From NCBI GenBank assembly GCA_913061125.1, contig CAJXUB010000010.1, forward strand, positions 1 to 45,810: DNA of 45,810 bases. The letters run 5' to 3'. The notes under the pieces were generated by a model. The model was given only the letters and a program-made list of their open reading frames with translations. It did no database searches and was not told the DNA's origin. This stretch comes from an uncultured Flavobacteriaceae bacterium. GTDB taxonomy: Bacteria; Bacteroidota; Bacteroidia; Flavobacteriales; Flavobacteriaceae. Of this stretch, positions 1-8,870 are shown piece by piece (positions within the stretch are counted from its first letter, which is position 1; every line of letters begins with the position of its first letter). A program made the translations under genes and the position numbers.

Positions 1-1
1 T

Positions 2-1363
2 CTCAGAAAAGGATTAGAAATTGGTTTGGACATCGATGACTTCGCCCCTCGCCTTTCCTTCTTTTGGGGCATTGGCATGAATCATTTTAAAGAAATAGCA
101 AAACTTAGAGCTGGACGACTGCTTTGGGCCAAAATTGTTAAGCAATTTGACCCTAAAAATCCAAAATCTATGGCATTGAGGACCCATTGTCAAACCAGCG
201 GATGGAGTCTTACTGCACAAGACCCTTTCAATAATGTCACACGAACTTGCATTGAGGCGGCCGCCGCTGTATTTGGGGGCACACAAAGTTTACACACCAA
301 CGCTTTGGATGAAGCCATGGCATTACCCACAGATTTCTCAGCCAGAATTGCAAGAAATACTCAACTTTATTTGCAAGAAGAAACACAAATCAAACGAACC
401 GTAGATCCTTGGGCTGGAAGCTATTACATTGAAACATTGACCCACCAAATAGCGAATGAGGCCTGGGCAATTATTCAAGATATAGAAGCTCATGGAGGTA
501 TGACCAAAGCGATTGAAGCAGGTATTCCTAAACTTAAAATTGAAGAAGCTGCCGCCAAAAAACAAGCACGGATTGATTCTGGAAAAGATACCATAGTGGG
601 CGTCAATTCGTTCCAATTGGATCGTGAGGACCCCTTGCATATTTTGGAGGTAGACAACAACCGAGTTCGACAGCAACAAATTGACCGAATTGCTGACATC
701 AAAGCCAAAAGAGACAGCAAAAATGTCAAAAGATGTTTGGAAAAAATTAGTGCTGCCGCACGACAAAACTCCGGTAATTTGTTAGCTTTAGCAATTGAAG
801 CAGCTCGCGAACGAGCCACGTTAGGCGAGATAAGCGACGCTGTGGAACAAGCCTTTGGCCGTTACAAAGCCACCATTAAAACATTTTCTGGCGTGTATAA
901 AAAAGAACTTCAAGCAGACCCGTCCTTCGATAAAGCAAGAGCTTTGGCCGACCAATTTGCAAAGCAAGATGGGCGAAGGCCACGAATCATGATAGCCAAA
1001 ATGGGACAAGATGGTCACGATAGAGGAGCTAAAGTGGTGGCTACTGGCTACGCCGATTTAGGCTTTGATGTTGATATTGGACCGTTGTTTCAAACCGCCG
1101 AAGAATGTGCCAAACAAGCCGTTGAAAATGACGTGCATATCCTAGGAATATCATCTCTGGCAGGTGGTCATAAAACCCTTGTTCCCCAAGCCATAGAGCA
1201 ACTCAGGTTGTATGGCCGGGAGGACATTATGGTTATTGTGGGTGGTGTAATTCCTAAACAAGATTATCAAGCACTGTTTGACGCAGGTGCCGTAGCTATT
1301 TTTGGCCCTGGTACAAGAATAAGCGATGCGGCCATTACGGTTTTGGAGATATTAATAAATTAA
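2..1363 (+). CDS. Methylmalonyl-CoA mutase large subunit, C-terminal part (5' end outside window)
   Basis: The frame is open from base 2, so the N-terminal part lies upstream; 453 residues are visible. The enzyme interconverts (R)-methylmalonyl-CoA and succinyl-CoA using adenosylcobalamin. The first ~200 residues are the end of the substrate-binding TIM barrel, with the family stretch [10 protein letters not shown] and, further on, [11 protein letters not shown]. The last ~130 residues are the B12-binding Rossmann domain. They carry the DGHDRG signature of the DxHxxG motif, whose histidine (codon at 1016-1018) replaces the lower axial ligand of cobalt, followed by the SSLAGGHK and VVGGVIP stretches. 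The small subunit gene would be expected just upstream but cannot be seen. A promoter-like element for the next gene lies within the last 25 bases. Confidence 0.96.
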   Translation, partial: LRKGLEIGLDIDDFAPRLSFFWGIGMNHFKEIAKLRAGRLLWAKIVKQFDPKNPKSMALRTHCQTSGWSLTAQDPFNNVTRTCIEAAAAVFGGTQSLHTNALDEAMALPTDFSARIARNTQLYLQEETQIKRTVDPWAGSYYIETLTHQIANEAWAIIQDIEAHGGMTKAIEAGIPKLKIEEAAAKKQARIDSGKDTIVGVNSFQLDREDPLHILEVDNNRVRQQQIDRIADIKAKRDSKNVKRCLEKISAAARQNSGNLLALAIEAARERATLGEISDAVEQAFGRYKATIKTFSGVYKKELQADPSFDKARALADQFAKQDGRRPRIMIAKMGQDGHDRGAKVVATGYADLGFDVDIGPLFQTAEECAKQAVENDVHILGISSLAGGHKTLVPQAIEQLRLYGREDIMVIVGGVIPKQDYQALFDAGAVAIFGPGTRISDAAITVLEILIN

Positions 1364-1372
1364 TTACATTTA
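1342..1372 (+). promoter_or_regulatory. Putative promoter of the ParA-like gene (TTTG-N19-TAcaTTTA)
   Basis: TTTG at 1342-1345 is followed after exactly 19 bases by TACATTTA at 1365-1372. This fits the Bacteroidota promoter layout (-33 TTTG or TTG, -7 TAnnTTTG) with A in place of the last G. It straddles the stop codon of the mutase gene. The predicted transcript start near 1378 gives an untranslated leader of about 57 bases before the ATG at 1435. This is a pattern match only. Confidence 0.42.
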
Positions 1373-1434
1373 CCATGCAGTATTCCAATTTTCCTTAAAA
1401 AAAACTTGTAGTTCATATTGACCCCAAATCAATT

Positions 1435-2532
1435 ATGGCCAAAGCAAAAACCATTGCAATCGCTAACCAGAAAGGTGGTGTTGGAAAAACAACAACGGCC
1501 ATCAATTTGGCCTCTGCCCTTGGGATACTAGAACACCGAGTGTTGCTTGTAGATGCCGACCCTCAAGCCAATACCAGCTCAGGACTAGGTTTTGTTCCTT
1601 CAGAACAGCAACAATCCATTAAACATTTGTTCCATCCTGAAGCCAATGTCCTGAACGATATTGTACAAACGCACAGCCCAAATTTGGATATCGTCCCGGG
1701 TTCAATTCAACTCATACACTTTGAAATAAACCCCATTTCGTCCAATGTTTTGCGCTTAGGCAAAGCACTAAACCCAGCCAAACCCATGTACGATTTCATT
1801 ATTATTGATTGTGCACCATCGCTTGGCTACATCACCCTAAGTGCCTTATCTGCAGCCGATTCGGTAGTGATTCCTGTGCAATGTGAATACTTGGCTACAG
1901 AAGGGTTAATTGAATTATTAAACACCCTAAAATTTGTTCGAAAAAAACTAAACCCAAACTTGGATATTGAGGGTGTGCTCATTACCATGTTTGATCAGCG
2001 TTTGAATCACAGCCGACATATTGTAAAACTGTTGAGGCAATATTTTGAAGATTTGGTGTTTAAAACGGTTATAAAACGCAATGTAAGTCTTGGGGAAGCA
2101 CCGAGTTTTGGCACCAATATTTTTGAATATAAGATATCGAGCGAAGGCTCAGAAAATTACTTAAAATTATCCCGTGAAATAATCTCAAATCAAACCAAAA
2201 TGAAAAAAACCAAACCTATTTTAGGAAAAAACATTCAGGATATTATGAAAGAAAATACTGAATCGTTGAAAAGTCTGGAAACCAATAAAGCCAAACATTT
2301 AAACCATTTTGAAGCATTTCAAAAAAAGTCAAAAGATTTCAAGAAATTAAAAGGACTGAGCAAAAAAGAAGTTATTGATATTTTTGGATTGACTTACAAC
2401 GACATCTATTCGGATGTTTGGATGTATCGAATTTCAGATAAATCGAGTGTGTTTAGAAAAAATTTTTTATACCTAAAATTCCGAAACGGTTGTGTACGAG
2501 ACGTGCAATTGAGACGATTTAAACAGGGGTGA
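1435..2532 (+). CDS. ParA-family ATPase with a ~110-residue C-terminal extension
   Basis: The first ~250 residues form a complete ParA/Soj/MinD-type ATPase. It has the deviant Walker A KGGVGKTT (lysines 13 and 18), the switch motif DADPQAN, and a Walker B in IIIDCAPSLG. It is closely similar throughout to the canonical ParA encoded 83 bases downstream, for example in QCEYLATEGL and APSFG. Residues 250-305 are lysine-rich and probably helical or coiled. Residues ~306-365 look like a separate small domain: GLSKKEVIDIFG, then aromatic strands ending in FLYLKFRNG. That pattern resembles SmpA/BamE-like modules, but this is inference from motif shape. ParA partners in segregation are normally ~250-270 residues, so the tail is extra. 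Its role is unknown; it could modulate ParABS segregation or position another cargo. Confidence 0.85.
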   Translation: MAKAKTIAIANQKGGVGKTTTAINLASALGILEHRVLLVDADPQANTSSGLGFVPSEQQQSIKHLFHPEANVLNDIVQTHSPNLDIVPGSIQLIHFEINPISSNVLRLGKALNPAKPMYDFIIIDCAPSLGYITLSALSAADSVVIPVQCEYLATEGLIELLNTLKFVRKKLNPNLDIEGVLITMFDQRLNHSRHIVKLLRQYFEDLVFKTVIKRNVSLGEAPSFGTNIFEYKISSEGSENYLKLSREIISNQTKMKKTKPILGKNIQDIMKENTESLKSLETNKAKHLNHFEAFQKKSKDFKKLKGLSKKEVIDIFGLTYNDIYSDVWMYRISDKSSVFRKNFLYLKFRNGCVRDVQLRRFKQG

Positions 2533-2615
2533 AAATTTGTTAAAAATCATGCAATTCAGGATTTTTATTCCAGACAAATAATTGTATTTTTACATCAGTA
2601 ATTTCTGTCACAATA

Positions 2616-3377
2616 ATGGGTAAAATCATAGCGATAGCCAACCAAAAAGGCGGGGTTGGAAAAACCACCACCACAGTCAACTTGGCTGCATCACTTGGTG
2701 TGTTGGAACAAAAAATACTGCTTATCGATGCCGATCCTCAAGCCAATGCCAGCTCTGGACTAGGTATTAATGTGGATACTGTTGAAAAAGGGACCTATCA
2801 ACTGCTGGAGCACGACTGTAGTGCTGCCGAAGCTGTTCAAAATACTTCTGCTCCAAATGTAGATATCATCCCGGCTCATATTGATCTTGTTGCTGTTGAA
2901 ATTGAACTGGTTGATGTTGAGCAACGCGAGTATATGATGCAAAAAGCATTAGCTTCGATAAAAAATCAATACGACTATATTTTAATTGATTGCGCCCCCT
3001 CGTTAGGACTTTTGACTCTAAATGCTTTAACGGCGGCAGATTCCATTATCATCCCCATTCAATGTGAATATTTTGCACTTGAAGGGCTGGGGAAATTGTT
3101 AAACACCATAAAAAGTGTACAAAAAATACACAACCCCAATTTAGATATTGAAGGTCTACTTCTGACCATGTACGATTCGCGTTTGCGACTTTCCAATCAA
3201 GTGGTTGAAGAGGTTCAAAACCATTTCAACGATATGGTTTTCAAGACCATTATCCAGCGCAATGTGCGCCTTAGCGAAGCGCCTAGTTTTGGAGAAAGTA
3301 TAATTAATTACGATGTTAATAGTAAAGGTGCTTCAAATTACTTAAGTTTGGCTAAGGAAATTGTGAGAAAAACATAG
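2616..3377 (+). CDS. parA: Chromosome-partitioning ATPase ParA (Soj)
   Basis: This 253-residue protein has the standard length of chromosomal ParA. It shows the deviant Walker A KGGVGKTT (lysines 11 and 16), DADPQAN, IDCAPSLG, and the C-terminal RLSEAPSFG family stretch. ParA forms ATP-dependent dimers on DNA. Together with ParB bound at parS, these move replicated origin regions apart. parB starts 4 bases after its stop codon, so the two are surely co-transcribed. A TATTTTTA element at 2585-2592 could be a weak -7 box, but no -33 element is properly spaced from it, so transcription may simply continue from the ParA paralogue upstream. Confidence 0.96.
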   Translation: MGKIIAIANQKGGVGKTTTTVNLAASLGVLEQKILLIDADPQANASSGLGINVDTVEKGTYQLLEHDCSAAEAVQNTSAPNVDIIPAHIDLVAVEIELVDVEQREYMMQKALASIKNQYDYILIDCAPSLGLLTLNALTAADSIIIPIQCEYFALEGLGKLLNTIKSVQKIHNPNLDIEGLLLTMYDSRLRLSNQVVEEVQNHFNDMVFKTIIQRNVRLSEAPSFGESIINYDVNSKGASNYLSLAKEIVRKT

Positions 3378-3381
3378 AGAC

Positions 3382-4278
3382 ATGGCAAAAGCTATAAAAA
3401 AACAAGCTCTGGGACGGGGACTATCGGCACTGCTCAACGAGTCTCAAAACGATTTAAGTAAACTGGATGCCACAGTGGCCAAAAAAGCCATTGGAACCAT
3501 TCTTGAGATTCCTTTAAAATCTATTGAAGTAAACCCCTTCCAACCCCGAACACAATTTAACGAAAATCAACTGAAAGAACTCGCAAGTTCTATCAGTGAA
3601 TTGGGCGTAATCCAACCCATCACTGTCCGAAAAACCGGTCAAAATTCCTATCAACTCGTTTCTGGCGAACGCCGATTCAGAGCTTCCAAAATGTTAGGTT
3701 TGGAGTCCATTCCAGCGTTTTTGCGCTTAGCCAACGACCAAGAAGCGTTAGAAATGGCCTTGGTCGAAAACATTCAGCGGCAAGATTTAGATCCCATAGA
3801 AATTGCCCTGAGTTACCAGCGCCTCATGGACGAGGTTAAACTCACGCAAGACCAAATGAGTCAGCGCGTTGGTAAAAAACGTTCAACTATTGCCAATTAC
3901 CTTCGATTGTTAAAACTTGATCCTATCATTCAAACTGGAATGCGAGACGGGTTTATCGGGATGGGACACGGCCGTGCCTTGGTTAACGTGCCCAAAACGA
4001 TCGATCAGCTGGAATTGTACGAACAAATTATTTCAAAAAAACTATCGGTACGTGCCACGGAAAAATTAGTTCAAGATTTTAATAATCCGCAGCAAAAACA
4101 ACCCGATCCGAACCAACCAACTCCAGATTACATCACAAAAGGAGTGTCGAAAATTTCTGATTTTTTTGGTCATAAAGTTCAAGTGAAAATGGGTAAAAAG
4201 GACTCTGGCACGATTTCCATTCCATTTCATTCTAAAGAGGACTACAAGCGTATTCTTAAACTTTTTAAAGGTGATTAG
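3382..4278 (+). CDS. parB: Chromosome-partitioning protein ParB (Spo0J), CTP-dependent DNA clamp
   Basis: The 298-residue protein has the usual ParB order. A basic N-terminal tail with LGRGLSALL is the expected ParA-stimulating segment. The ParB/sulfiredoxin CTP-binding domain follows with GERRFRA and ENIQR, then a helix-turn-helix region (LTQDQMSQRVGKKRSTIANYLRLL) for parS binding, and a C-terminal dimerisation domain. Family knowledge says ParB loads at parS, binds CTP and slides as a clamp. It is translated directly after parA, and the next gene overlaps its end by 8 bases. A candidate parS-like site lies within lepB at 5941-5956. Confidence 0.96.
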   Translation: MAKAIKKQALGRGLSALLNESQNDLSKLDATVAKKAIGTILEIPLKSIEVNPFQPRTQFNENQLKELASSISELGVIQPITVRKTGQNSYQLVSGERRFRASKMLGLESIPAFLRLANDQEALEMALVENIQRQDLDPIEIALSYQRLMDEVKLTQDQMSQRVGKKRSTIANYLRLLKLDPIIQTGMRDGFIGMGHGRALVNVPKTIDQLELYEQIISKKLSVRATEKLVQDFNNPQQKQPDPNQPTPDYITKGVSKISDFFGHKVQVKMGKKDSGTISIPFHSKEDYKRILKLFKGD

Positions 4279-4855
4279 CAGAGTGTGTATGATACTTTTT
4301 TTGGGTTGTGTTTTTATTGAAACGCATGCTCAAGATGAGGCCATAGATCAGGACGATACTGTGGTGATTCAAAATACAATCCAATCTCAAAAAACAGACC
4401 CGCTACGACCGGCACGAGCCGCTTTTTATTCTGCTGTTCTCCCAGGTTTGGGACAGGCCTATAACAAAAAATATTGGAAGATCCCCATCGTGTATGGTGC
4501 CATTGGAACTGGTCTTTATTTTTATTTTGACAATACTAAAGTTTTAAAGCGCTACCGAAATGCTTACAAAAGACGTTTGGCAGGTTTTACAGACGACGAG
4601 TTTTACGGCCCCGGTTCAACACCATTTCTATCAGACGATGCTCTAATCCGAGCACAACGAACTCTTAAGCGAAACAAAGAAATGGCCATGCTTATAACCG
4701 TTGGATTGTATGTTTTGAATATCATCGATGCCAATGTGGATGCACATTTATTGCAATATAATATGGACGAAAATTTGGCCCTTCAACCTTTTGTAGATTT
4801 TAATAATCCCAATTATATCGCTCAACTGGGTTTGTCGTTAAATTTAAAATTCTGA
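4271..4855 (+). CDS. DUF5683 domain protein, exported or inner-membrane, function unknown
   Basis: The protein has 194 residues from a GTG start that overlaps the parB stop codon by 8 bases. GTG is preferred to the ATG at 4289 because it gives a proper signal peptide ending in THAQ; the ATG would leave only a stub. The mature part begins with an acidic stretch. It continues with RAAFYSAVLPGLGQAYNKKYW, the Bacteroidota DUF5683 signature, and has two hydrophobic segments (around residues 70-85 and 135-150). The signature resembles the small two-helix membrane modules seen in TM2-type proteins. It sits between parB and dapB in a tight run of genes. No biochemical function can be assigned. Confidence 0.85.
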   Translation: MISRVCMILFLGCVFIETHAQDEAIDQDDTVVIQNTIQSQKTDPLRPARAAFYSAVLPGLGQAYNKKYWKIPIVYGAIGTGLYFYFDNTKVLKRYRNAYKRRLAGFTDDEFYGPGSTPFLSDDALIRAQRTLKRNKEMAMLITVGLYVLNIIDANVDAHLLQYNMDENLALQPFVDFNNPNYIAQLGLSLNLKF

Positions 4856-4858
4856 CTT

Positions 4859-5566
4859 ATGAAAATAGCACTTTTAGGATATGGAAAAATGGGGAAAGTA
4901 ATTGAACAAATTGCGGTGCAAAGAGGGCACGATATTGTTTTAAAAGTAGATCATGGAGGCGTTAATTTTGATTTGTCACAGGCCGATGTTGCCATAGAAT
5001 TCAGTGTTCCAGAGGCCGCAGTACACAACATCAGTACCGCCCTAAAAAATCAAACCCCAGTGGTTTCTGGGACAACAGGATGGCTGGAAGATTTTGATAA
5101 AATTAAAGCGCTTTGCAATGCTCATAATGGCGCATTTATCTATGCATCTAATTTCAGTTTGGGAGTCAATATTTTTTTTGAATTGAATAAAAAATTGGCA
5201 CAATTAATGAAATCCCAAGCGCAGTATGGTGTATCTATGGAGGAAATTCATCACACCCAAAAACAAGATGCCCCATCGGGAACTGCAATAACGTTGGCTG
5301 AAACAATCATTAGAGAAAAAGGATTGCAGCAGTGGACGTTAGGGGCCAACACTAATAATAACCAAATTGGAATAGAAGCCAAACGTATTGAAAATGTGCC
5401 TGGAACCCATCGCATTTCTTACGATTCTGAGGTGGATGAGATTGAAATAAAACACACTGCACACAACCGACAAGGGTTTGGTTTAGGGGCTGTAATTGCG
5501 GCAGAATGGATTTTGGGAAAACAAGGGGTTTTTTCCATGAAAGATGTTTTGGATATTAATTCTTAA
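4859..5566 (+). CDS. dapB: 4-hydroxy-tetrahydrodipicolinate reductase DapB
   Basis: DapB reduces 4-hydroxy-tetrahydrodipicolinate with NAD(P)H in the lysine and meso-diaminopimelate pathway, which feeds peptidoglycan. The 235-residue protein starts with a Rossmann motif (LLGYGKMGK). It carries the catalytic stretch EIHHTQKQDAPSGTA, with the paired histidines and the lysine that define the active site, and later RIENVPGTHRISY. The start is 3 bases after the previous stop codon. It is somewhat shorter than the ~270-residue proteobacterial enzymes, which is normal for Bacteroidota. Confidence 0.97.
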   Translation: MKIALLGYGKMGKVIEQIAVQRGHDIVLKVDHGGVNFDLSQADVAIEFSVPEAAVHNISTALKNQTPVVSGTTGWLEDFDKIKALCNAHNGAFIYASNFSLGVNIFFELNKKLAQLMKSQAQYGVSMEEIHHTQKQDAPSGTAITLAETIIREKGLQQWTLGANTNNNQIGIEAKRIENVPGTHRISYDSEVDEIEIKHTAHNRQGFGLGAVIAAEWILGKQGVFSMKDVLDINS

Positions 5567-5618
5567 AATGTGTAACATCAAAGAGAATCGAGCAACAAAC
5601 AATTAAACAACACAAATT

Positions 5619-7223
5619 ATGACACTATTGGAATGGTTTTATTTCGGATTGATAATTCAATTGATTCATGGTCTTGGAACCTGGAAATTGTACCAGAGAG
5701 CCGGTCAAAAAGCATGGATGGCCTTCGTACCAGTGTACAATGCATTGGTTTTGTTTAAAATTATAAATCGGCCCTGGTATTGGATATTTTTTATATTTCT
5801 TCCCGTTGTAAATTGTGTCATGTTCCCAGTAATTTGGGTAGAAACCGCTAGAAGTTTCGGGAAAAATTCGACCAAAGACACCGTTTTGGCTGTTGTTACT
5901 TTAGGATTTTACAGCTATTATTTGAATTACATAGCCGACGTGAACCACGTGAAAGATCGTGCGCCAGAACCAGAATCGGCTTTTGGTCAATTTGTAAATT
6001 CCATCTTGTTTGCCATTGTAGTGGCCAGTACCGTACACATTTATTTTATGCGCCCTTTTATCATTCCGACCTCATCGCTTGAAAAATCACTACTTGTTGG
6101 CGATTTTTTACTGGTGAGTAAAATGCACTACGGCGCACGCGTTCCTATGACTACTCTAAGCTTACCCATGGTTCACGATTCTATCCCGTTTACAAAGAAA
6201 AAATCATATTTATTTAACGACCGAAAGGAAGAACATACAACCTCTTGGTTTAATAAATTTCAACTCCCCTACCTTCGACTTCCGGGCTGGGATACTGTGG
6301 AGCGCAATGAAATTGTTGTTTTTAATCAACCTGCCGACACGCTTTTGGACATGAACGATTTTACGCCAAATCGCAATTATTATAAACCCATTGATAAAAA
6401 AACCAATTTGGTTAAACGCTGCGTTGGATTGCCTGGCGATTCTCTTGAAGTTCGAAATGGATTTGTTTTTATTAACGGCAAACAAAACGTCCTTCCCGAC
6501 CGCGCGAAATTACAGTTTCAACACACAGGACTTCTTAAACCGGGAAAAAAATTTAGCCGCAAACTCGATCAAAGATTAAAAACCTACTACGACATCACGG
6601 ACGGGATTGGAATGAACACACCGATGAGCTTTGTTGTTGGTGCTGCAACTGAGGAAAATGCGAAAAAATTTGCGACCCATCCCAGTGTTCAAAGCATAGA
6701 AAAATATAGCATTCCAAAAACAACTGTCGATCCAGATACATTTCCGCACGATGCGGCATATCCCTGGAACACTTCACATTTTGGGCCTATTTACATCCCG
6801 AAACAAGGAGCGACAATAGAGATCAACACTCAAAATCTTCCGCTCTACAAACGGGCCATTTCGGAGTACGAAGGCAACTCGATTTATGCTAAAGGCAATC
6901 AAGTTTACATTAATGGAAAAGTGAGTTCGTCTTATACTTTTAAGCAAAATTACTATTGGATGATGGGAGACAATAGAGATCGCTCTGCAGATGCTCGCCG
7001 TTGGGGATTTGTTCCTGAAAATCACATTGTGGGGAAACCCGTTTTCATTTGGATGAGCTGGGATTCTAACGGCAGTGGATGGAATAAAATCCGCTGGGAT
7101 CGTGTGTTTACGACCGTTCATGGAGAAGGCACAAGACGTTCCTATTTAATCCCGTTTATAGTACTTCTTTTGATTAATTATGGCTATGGAAAATGGCGTA
7201 AACGGCGCCAAAATTCAGTATAA
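5619..7223 (+). CDS. lepB: Signal peptidase I (LepB), long Bacteroidota form
   Basis: This is an inner-membrane serine protease that removes signal peptides. At 534 residues it is much longer than E. coli LepB. The first ~115 residues hold several hydrophobic segments resembling DUF5684, including AWMAFVPVYNALVLFKI. A further membrane anchor precedes the catalytic box IIPTSSLEKSLLVGD, with the nucleophile serine near residue 152. The lysine box is NLVKRCVGLPGDSLEV. Between this and the last conserved box (MMGDNRDRSADARRWGFVP) is a ~170-residue insertion of unknown role. A final membrane helix lies close to the basic C-terminus. The usual methionine after the catalytic serine is leucine here. 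A parS-like sequence lies inside the gene. Confidence 0.95.
   Translation: MTLLEWFYFGLIIQLIHGLGTWKLYQRAGQKAWMAFVPVYNALVLFKIINRPWYWIFFIFLPVVNCVMFPVIWVETARSFGKNSTKDTVLAVVTLGFYSYYLNYIADVNHVKDRAPEPESAFGQFVNSILFAIVVASTVHIYFMRPFIIPTSSLEKSLLVGDFLLVSKMHYGARVPMTTLSLPMVHDSIPFTKKKSYLFNDRKEEHTTSWFNKFQLPYLRLPGWDTVERNEIVVFNQPADTLLDMNDFTPNRNYYKPIDKKTNLVKRCVGLPGDSLEVRNGFVFINGKQNVLPDRAKLQFQHTGLLKPGKKFSRKLDQRLKTYYDITDGIGMNTPMSFVVGAATEENAKKFATHPSVQSIEKYSIPKTTVDPDTFPHDAAYPWNTSHFGPIYIPKQGATIEINTQNLPLYKRAISEYEGNSIYAKGNQVYINGKVSSSYTFKQNYYWMMGDNRDRSADARRWGFVPENHIVGKPVFIWMSWDSNGSGWNKIRWDRVFTTVHGEGTRRSYLIPFIVLLLINYGYGKWRKRRQNSV
5941..5956 (+). promoter_or_regulatory. Candidate parS-like site inside lepB (weak)
   Basis: The 16 bases TGAACCACGTGAAAGA match the widely conserved parS consensus TGTTnCACGTGAAACA at all but three positions, including the whole CACGTG core. 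The site is about 1.7 kb downstream of parB. The right half is nearly ideal and the left half is poor. It lies in coding sequence, so chance is possible. Confidence 0.25.
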
Positions 7224-7232
7224 ATCTCAGTT

Positions 7233-7889
7233 ATGGCTCTGATTTATCCGTCATATTTTCCAAATATTACCAATTACCTCGTTTTCATTAACTCCAACAA
7301 GGTTTGCTTTGAAATACATGATAATTATCAAAAACAAACCTACAGAAATCGCTGTTACTTGTATGGCGCAAACGGCATTATGGGATTACATATTCCGGTG
7401 CATTACACCCAAAATAATCGGCAAAAAACTGGAGAAATCAAAATTGATAACAGCAGCTCGTGGAAATCTACCCATTGGAAATCCTTAGAAAGTGCATACA
7501 GCACCTCCCCTTTTTTCGAATTTTACAAAGACGATTTACGACCTTTATTTCAAACTAAAACTGATTTTTTATTGCCGTTTTTATTTGAATGCATGGAACG
7601 CATAAATCAGTGCTTGGAATTTGAATTTACCTATTCCACTTCGAACCGTTTTGAAAAAGAGTGTGTTGATGACTATCGGTTTTTGGTCGATGCACGTTCC
7701 AAAACCGTAGTTCACACTAAGCCCTACATTCAGGTATTTCAGCATAAATTTGGTTACCTCAACAATCTTAGTGTTTTGGATCTGTTATTCAACCTTGGGC
7801 CCGAAGCATTGCCATATTTGTTGGCTCATCCGCCTGTGAAAATGGATCAGAGCGATGGGATATCTACTACCGCTGAAATGGGAAAATGA
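7233..7889 (+). CDS. WbqC-family protein
   Basis: The 218-residue protein begins ALIYPSYFPNITNYLVF and carries the family stretch KTHWKSLESAYSTSPFFEFY-like (here STHWKSLESAYSTSPFF). Both mark the WbqC-like family (PF08889), some members of which lie in O-antigen clusters; no reaction has been firmly shown. No signal peptide or membrane segment is visible, so it should be cytoplasmic. It is the last gene of the plus-strand run that contains dapB and lepB, starting 9 bases after lepB. Its last 43 bases overlap the end of the convergent minus-strand gene. The assignment to the family is good, the function open. Confidence 0.88.
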   Translation: MALIYPSYFPNITNYLVFINSNKVCFEIHDNYQKQTYRNRCYLYGANGIMGLHIPVHYTQNNRQKTGEIKIDNSSSWKSTHWKSLESAYSTSPFFEFYKDDLRPLFQTKTDFLLPFLFECMERINQCLEFEFTYSTSNRFEKECVDDYRFLVDARSKTVVHTKPYIQVFQHKFGYLNNLSVLDLLFNLGPEALPYLLAHPPVKMDQSDGISTTAEMGK

Positions 7890-8863
7890 TCGGAAAGTTC
7901 TTCGTGGTGGGTTTTAAAATTGGTCACTTTAATTTGGGGGTCAACCAAGATAAAATCAATTCGAGCCGGATAATAATTCATCGCATAAGTACGACCAAAT
8001 CCACTTCCGGCTTCTTGAAAAGCGTCCTGTAAATTTGATTTCATCAGTCTGTACACATAAGAGTGTGCCGTATTGTTAAAATCGCCACACAATATAATTT
8101 TGTACGGCGATGTTTCCATGTGCGCCGTCAGTAATTCGGCTTGTGTTTGTTGCATTTTAAAGGTTTTTCTCAGCTGATTTATCATTAAATCTGAAGTTTC
8201 AGTGTCAAAATTATCAATTTTAGCATTGACGCCACTGGATTGTAAGTGAACGTTATAAACCCTAATGGTGTCTGTATTTATTTTAAAATCGGCAAATATG
8301 GCACTGTTTGCAGAATTAGGAAAAGCTATGCTACCGGAGTTAACAAAAGGGCGTTTTGAAAAAATAACCAACTCGGATTTTGACGTCTTATCAGAACCAA
8401 AAGAAAACGGTAGTGGCAGGGGTTTGGCAATGCTGCTTTGGTATTCTTGAATGCATAAAAAATCGGGATTTTGATTGATCACAAACTGTTGTATTCGATC
8501 TGGAATGTCTTCGGAATCAATCCAATTGTAACGATTTAGTAATCGAACATTATAGCTCATGATGTTAACGCCACTGCTGTTCGGTTCCGTTGTGGTGCTA
8601 AAGCGGTACGAGGATTTGATATGCGAAAATCCCAAAGCAAGAACCACAAGCGACAAAACGAAATGGGGCTTTAACCTAACGACCCAATACAGTCCAAAAA
8701 CAAAATTGATGGCCAATAAAAAAGGAACCGTTAAACTCAAGACAGATAACACTGAAAATGTTTTTGGAGGTAAAAATGGCAGAACGTAGGACAGCAATAG
8801 TAGTGTTGCTCCTACGGAATTCAGGAAAAAAATGAATTTGTCAAAAAAAGGTAACCGCTTCAA
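7847..8863 (-). CDS. Membrane-anchored endonuclease/exonuclease/phosphatase-family protein
   Basis: The 338-residue protein starts with about three membrane helices in the first ~90 residues. An EEP catalytic domain follows. Its visible active-site motifs are MSYNVRLLNR (Asn), CIQEYQS (metal-binding Glu), CGDFNNTAHSYVYR (Asp and Asn), RIDFILVD (Asp) and LSDHFPISA (Asp-His). The domain should face the periplasm and could cleave a phosphodiester, such as in nucleic acid or lipid, but the substrate cannot be told. It is the last gene of the unit that holds mutL and the rhomboids, 7 bases after the second rhomboid gene. Its 3' end runs 43 bases into the wbqC-like gene on the other strand. Confidence 0.88.
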   Translation of the reverse strand: MKRLPFFDKFIFFLNSVGATLLLLSYVLPFLPPKTFSVLSVLSLTVPFLLAINFVFGLYWVVRLKPHFVLSLVVLALGFSHIKSSYRFSTTTEPNSSGVNIMSYNVRLLNRYNWIDSEDIPDRIQQFVINQNPDFLCIQEYQSSIAKPLPLPFSFGSDKTSKSELVIFSKRPFVNSGSIAFPNSANSAIFADFKINTDTIRVYNVHLQSSGVNAKIDNFDTETSDLMINQLRKTFKMQQTQAELLTAHMETSPYKIILCGDFNNTAHSYVYRLMKSNLQDAFQEAGSGFGRTYAMNYYPARIDFILVDPQIKVTNFKTHHEELSDHFPISAVVDIPSL

Positions 8864-8870
8864 TTTGTTG

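Noticed and set aside
5571-5582. TGTAACATCAAA shared by the spaces before lepB and before the DUF349 gene (38632-38643)
   Set aside because: An exact 12-base match is expected by chance many times in a 46-kb AT-rich window, and the positions relative to the starts differ.
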